6,009 nt of DNA from positions 1 to 6,009 of the forward strand of contig JAKSQL010000064.1 of assembly GCA_024404125.1 (NCBI GenBank), in the 5' to 3' direction. Source of the stretch: Clostridia bacterium (GTDB taxonomy: Bacteria > Bacillota > Clostridia > Oscillospirales > Acutalibacteraceae). The notes below the pieces were generated by a model. That model did not search any database, was not told the origin of the DNA, and saw only the letters and a list, made by a program, of their open reading frames with translations. Of this stretch, positions 5,519-6,009 are shown piece after piece (position 1 is the first letter of the stretch; every line of letters begins with the position of its first letter). The translations under genes and the position numbers were made by a program.

Positions 5519-5938
5519 CGTTTTTTCTTCAATTTCTTTTTTGTAAAGGTCATTTATAAATTTAAGTGCCGCGTCTTTATTTTCTTTGCTTTTAAGCACG
5601 TGAAAAACCTTTATAAAATTTATTTCGGTTTGGTTCGGCATAAAAGGTAAAGAACTGTTAAACGGGTCGTTTGTTTCGTTAAGCATTTGGCTTGCGGTAT
5701 CGTTTTGAGTAAAACCTATGTCATTTTCCTCTTTACAAAGCAACCAATCCGCCGAAACGCCGAATAATTCGGTAAGACTCTGAAGTGTCTTTATATCGGG
5801 GTTCCCGAGCCGCTCCATACGCGCGTAGGTGTTGCGCTTCATATTAAGCTTTTCCGCAGCTTGCTGTTGGGTTAGTCCCGCGTTTTTACGCGCATCTGCT
5901 ATTCTTTTGTTGGCACTGCTTGCATATTCGTTTTTCAT
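5510..5938 (-). CDS. XRE-family (Cro/CI-type) helix-turn-helix regulator
   Basis: This 142-residue DNA-binding protein has an N-terminal Cro/CI-type five-helix domain at about residues 9-67. The helix-turn-helix spans about 23-42 (TQQQAAEKL, turn at NM, recognition helix KRNTYARME), followed by NPDIKTLQSLTELFGVSADWLL, the usual end of this fold. A polar linker (68-93) leads to a short helical tail (about 99-142) that could mediate dimerisation. No peptidase (LexA/CI-type) or IrrE-linked domain is present. The ATG at 5936-5938 follows AAGAGG five bases upstream. It is convergent with the secreted protein gene and divergent from the tRNA promoter. Self-regulation is common in this family, and an inverted repeat at 5970-5984 is a candidate site. 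Such proteins occur in prophages and conjugative elements and also as chromosomal regulators; nothing else mobile is visible here. Confidence 0.92.
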   Translation of the reverse strand: MKNEYASSANKRIADARKNAGLTQQQAAEKLNMKRNTYARMERLGNPDIKTLQSLTELFGVSADWLLCKEENDIGFTQNDTASQMLNETNDPFNSSLPFMPNQTEINFIKVFHVLKSKENKDAALKFINDLYKKEIEEKTKK

Positions 5939-5947
5939 AAATACCTC

Positions 5948-5976
5948 TTGACTTAAATAGATTTAGTTGGTATAAT
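5948..5976 (+). promoter_or_regulatory. Near-consensus sigma-A promoter driving the tRNA at the right edge
   Basis: TTGACT (5948-5953) and TATAAT (5971-5976) are 17 bases apart, with an extended TG at 5968-5969. It is the best promoter in the window. The expected start near 5983 is about nine bases before the first base of the tRNA. The -35 overlaps the ribosome binding site region of the divergent XRE gene. Confidence 0.88.
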
Positions 5977-5984
5977 CAATATAC
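5970..5984. repeat. Inverted repeat overlapping the tRNA promoter, candidate XRE operator
   Basis: GTATA-N5-TATAC (5970-5984) covers the -10 hexamer and the predicted start site of the tRNA promoter, 32 bases upstream of the XRE start codon. Its size and spacing suit a dimeric Cro/CI-type repressor. It is A/T-rich and half of it is the -10 itself, so it may be coincidental. Confidence 0.35.
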
Positions 5985-5991
5985 ATTTTTC

Positions 5992-6009
5992 GCTGAAGTG
6001 GCTCAGATG
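5992..6009 (+). tRNA. 5' end of a tRNA gene (truncated by the window edge)
   Basis: The last 18 bases fit the start of a tRNA: a seven-base acceptor strand GCTGAAG (5992-5998), the conserved T at position 8, G at 9, D-stem GCTC (positions 10-13), then A14, G15 and a G at position 18. It sits a few bases downstream of the expected start of the strong promoter. The anticodon is beyond the window, so the amino acid cannot be read. Confidence 0.72.

Noticed and set aside
5510..5938. XRE protein as the antitoxin of a toxin-antitoxin pair
   Set aside because: No small partner gene is adjacent on the same strand; its neighbours are a convergent secreted protein and a divergent tRNA.

Overview
The window suggests a spore-forming or spore-former-related low-GC Firmicute of class Clostridia, plausibly an Oscillospiraceae/Ruminococcaceae-type gut anaerobe. 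This is an inference from four things: strong GAGGTG/GGAGG ribosome binding sites; A/T-rich promoters of TTGNNN-17-TGNTATANT form; a SpoIVFB-like M50 protease; and a surface protein with an SPKTG sorting signal beside the clostridial type of EF-G-like GTPase. No species-level assignment is possible from sequence alone.

Layout, left to right. Bases 1-25 look like the right arm and T-tract of a terminator belonging to something off the left edge. A two-gene minus-strand operon follows: a 73-residue single-pass membrane protein (609-830) overlaps by 11 bases the start of a SpoIVFB-like site-2 zinc protease (26-619). The tRNA 2-thiouridylase gene mnmA (928-1965) diverges from it, with its own extended -10 promoter. 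Downstream on the same strand, with its own near-consensus promoter, is a 175-residue secreted protein (2038-2565) ending in an SPKTG sortase-type anchor. A perfect-palindrome bidirectional terminator (2586-2613) separates it from a convergent EF-G-like translational GTPase (2628-4637, minus, TTG start). A 275-base divergent intergenic region follows, then a 186-residue secreted protein of unknown function (4913-5473) with a strong terminator. Last comes a convergent XRE-family repressor (5510-5938, minus). Opposite the repressor, a near-perfect promoter (5948-5976) fires rightwards into a tRNA gene, of which only the first 18 bases (5992-6009) lie in the window.

The genes do not form one pathway. 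Two are translation-related housekeeping genes (mnmA, EF-G-like), two encode exported proteins, one pair is a membrane protease with a candidate partner, and one is a regulator beside a tRNA. Most units appear to be independently transcribed. I see no mobile element, CRISPR array, toxin-antitoxin pair or defence system. The points most worth checking are the minimal SpoIVFA-like partner of the M50 protease, the altered GTPase motifs of the EF-G-like protein, the SPKTG protein, and the inverted repeat overlapping the tRNA promoter beside the XRE gene.
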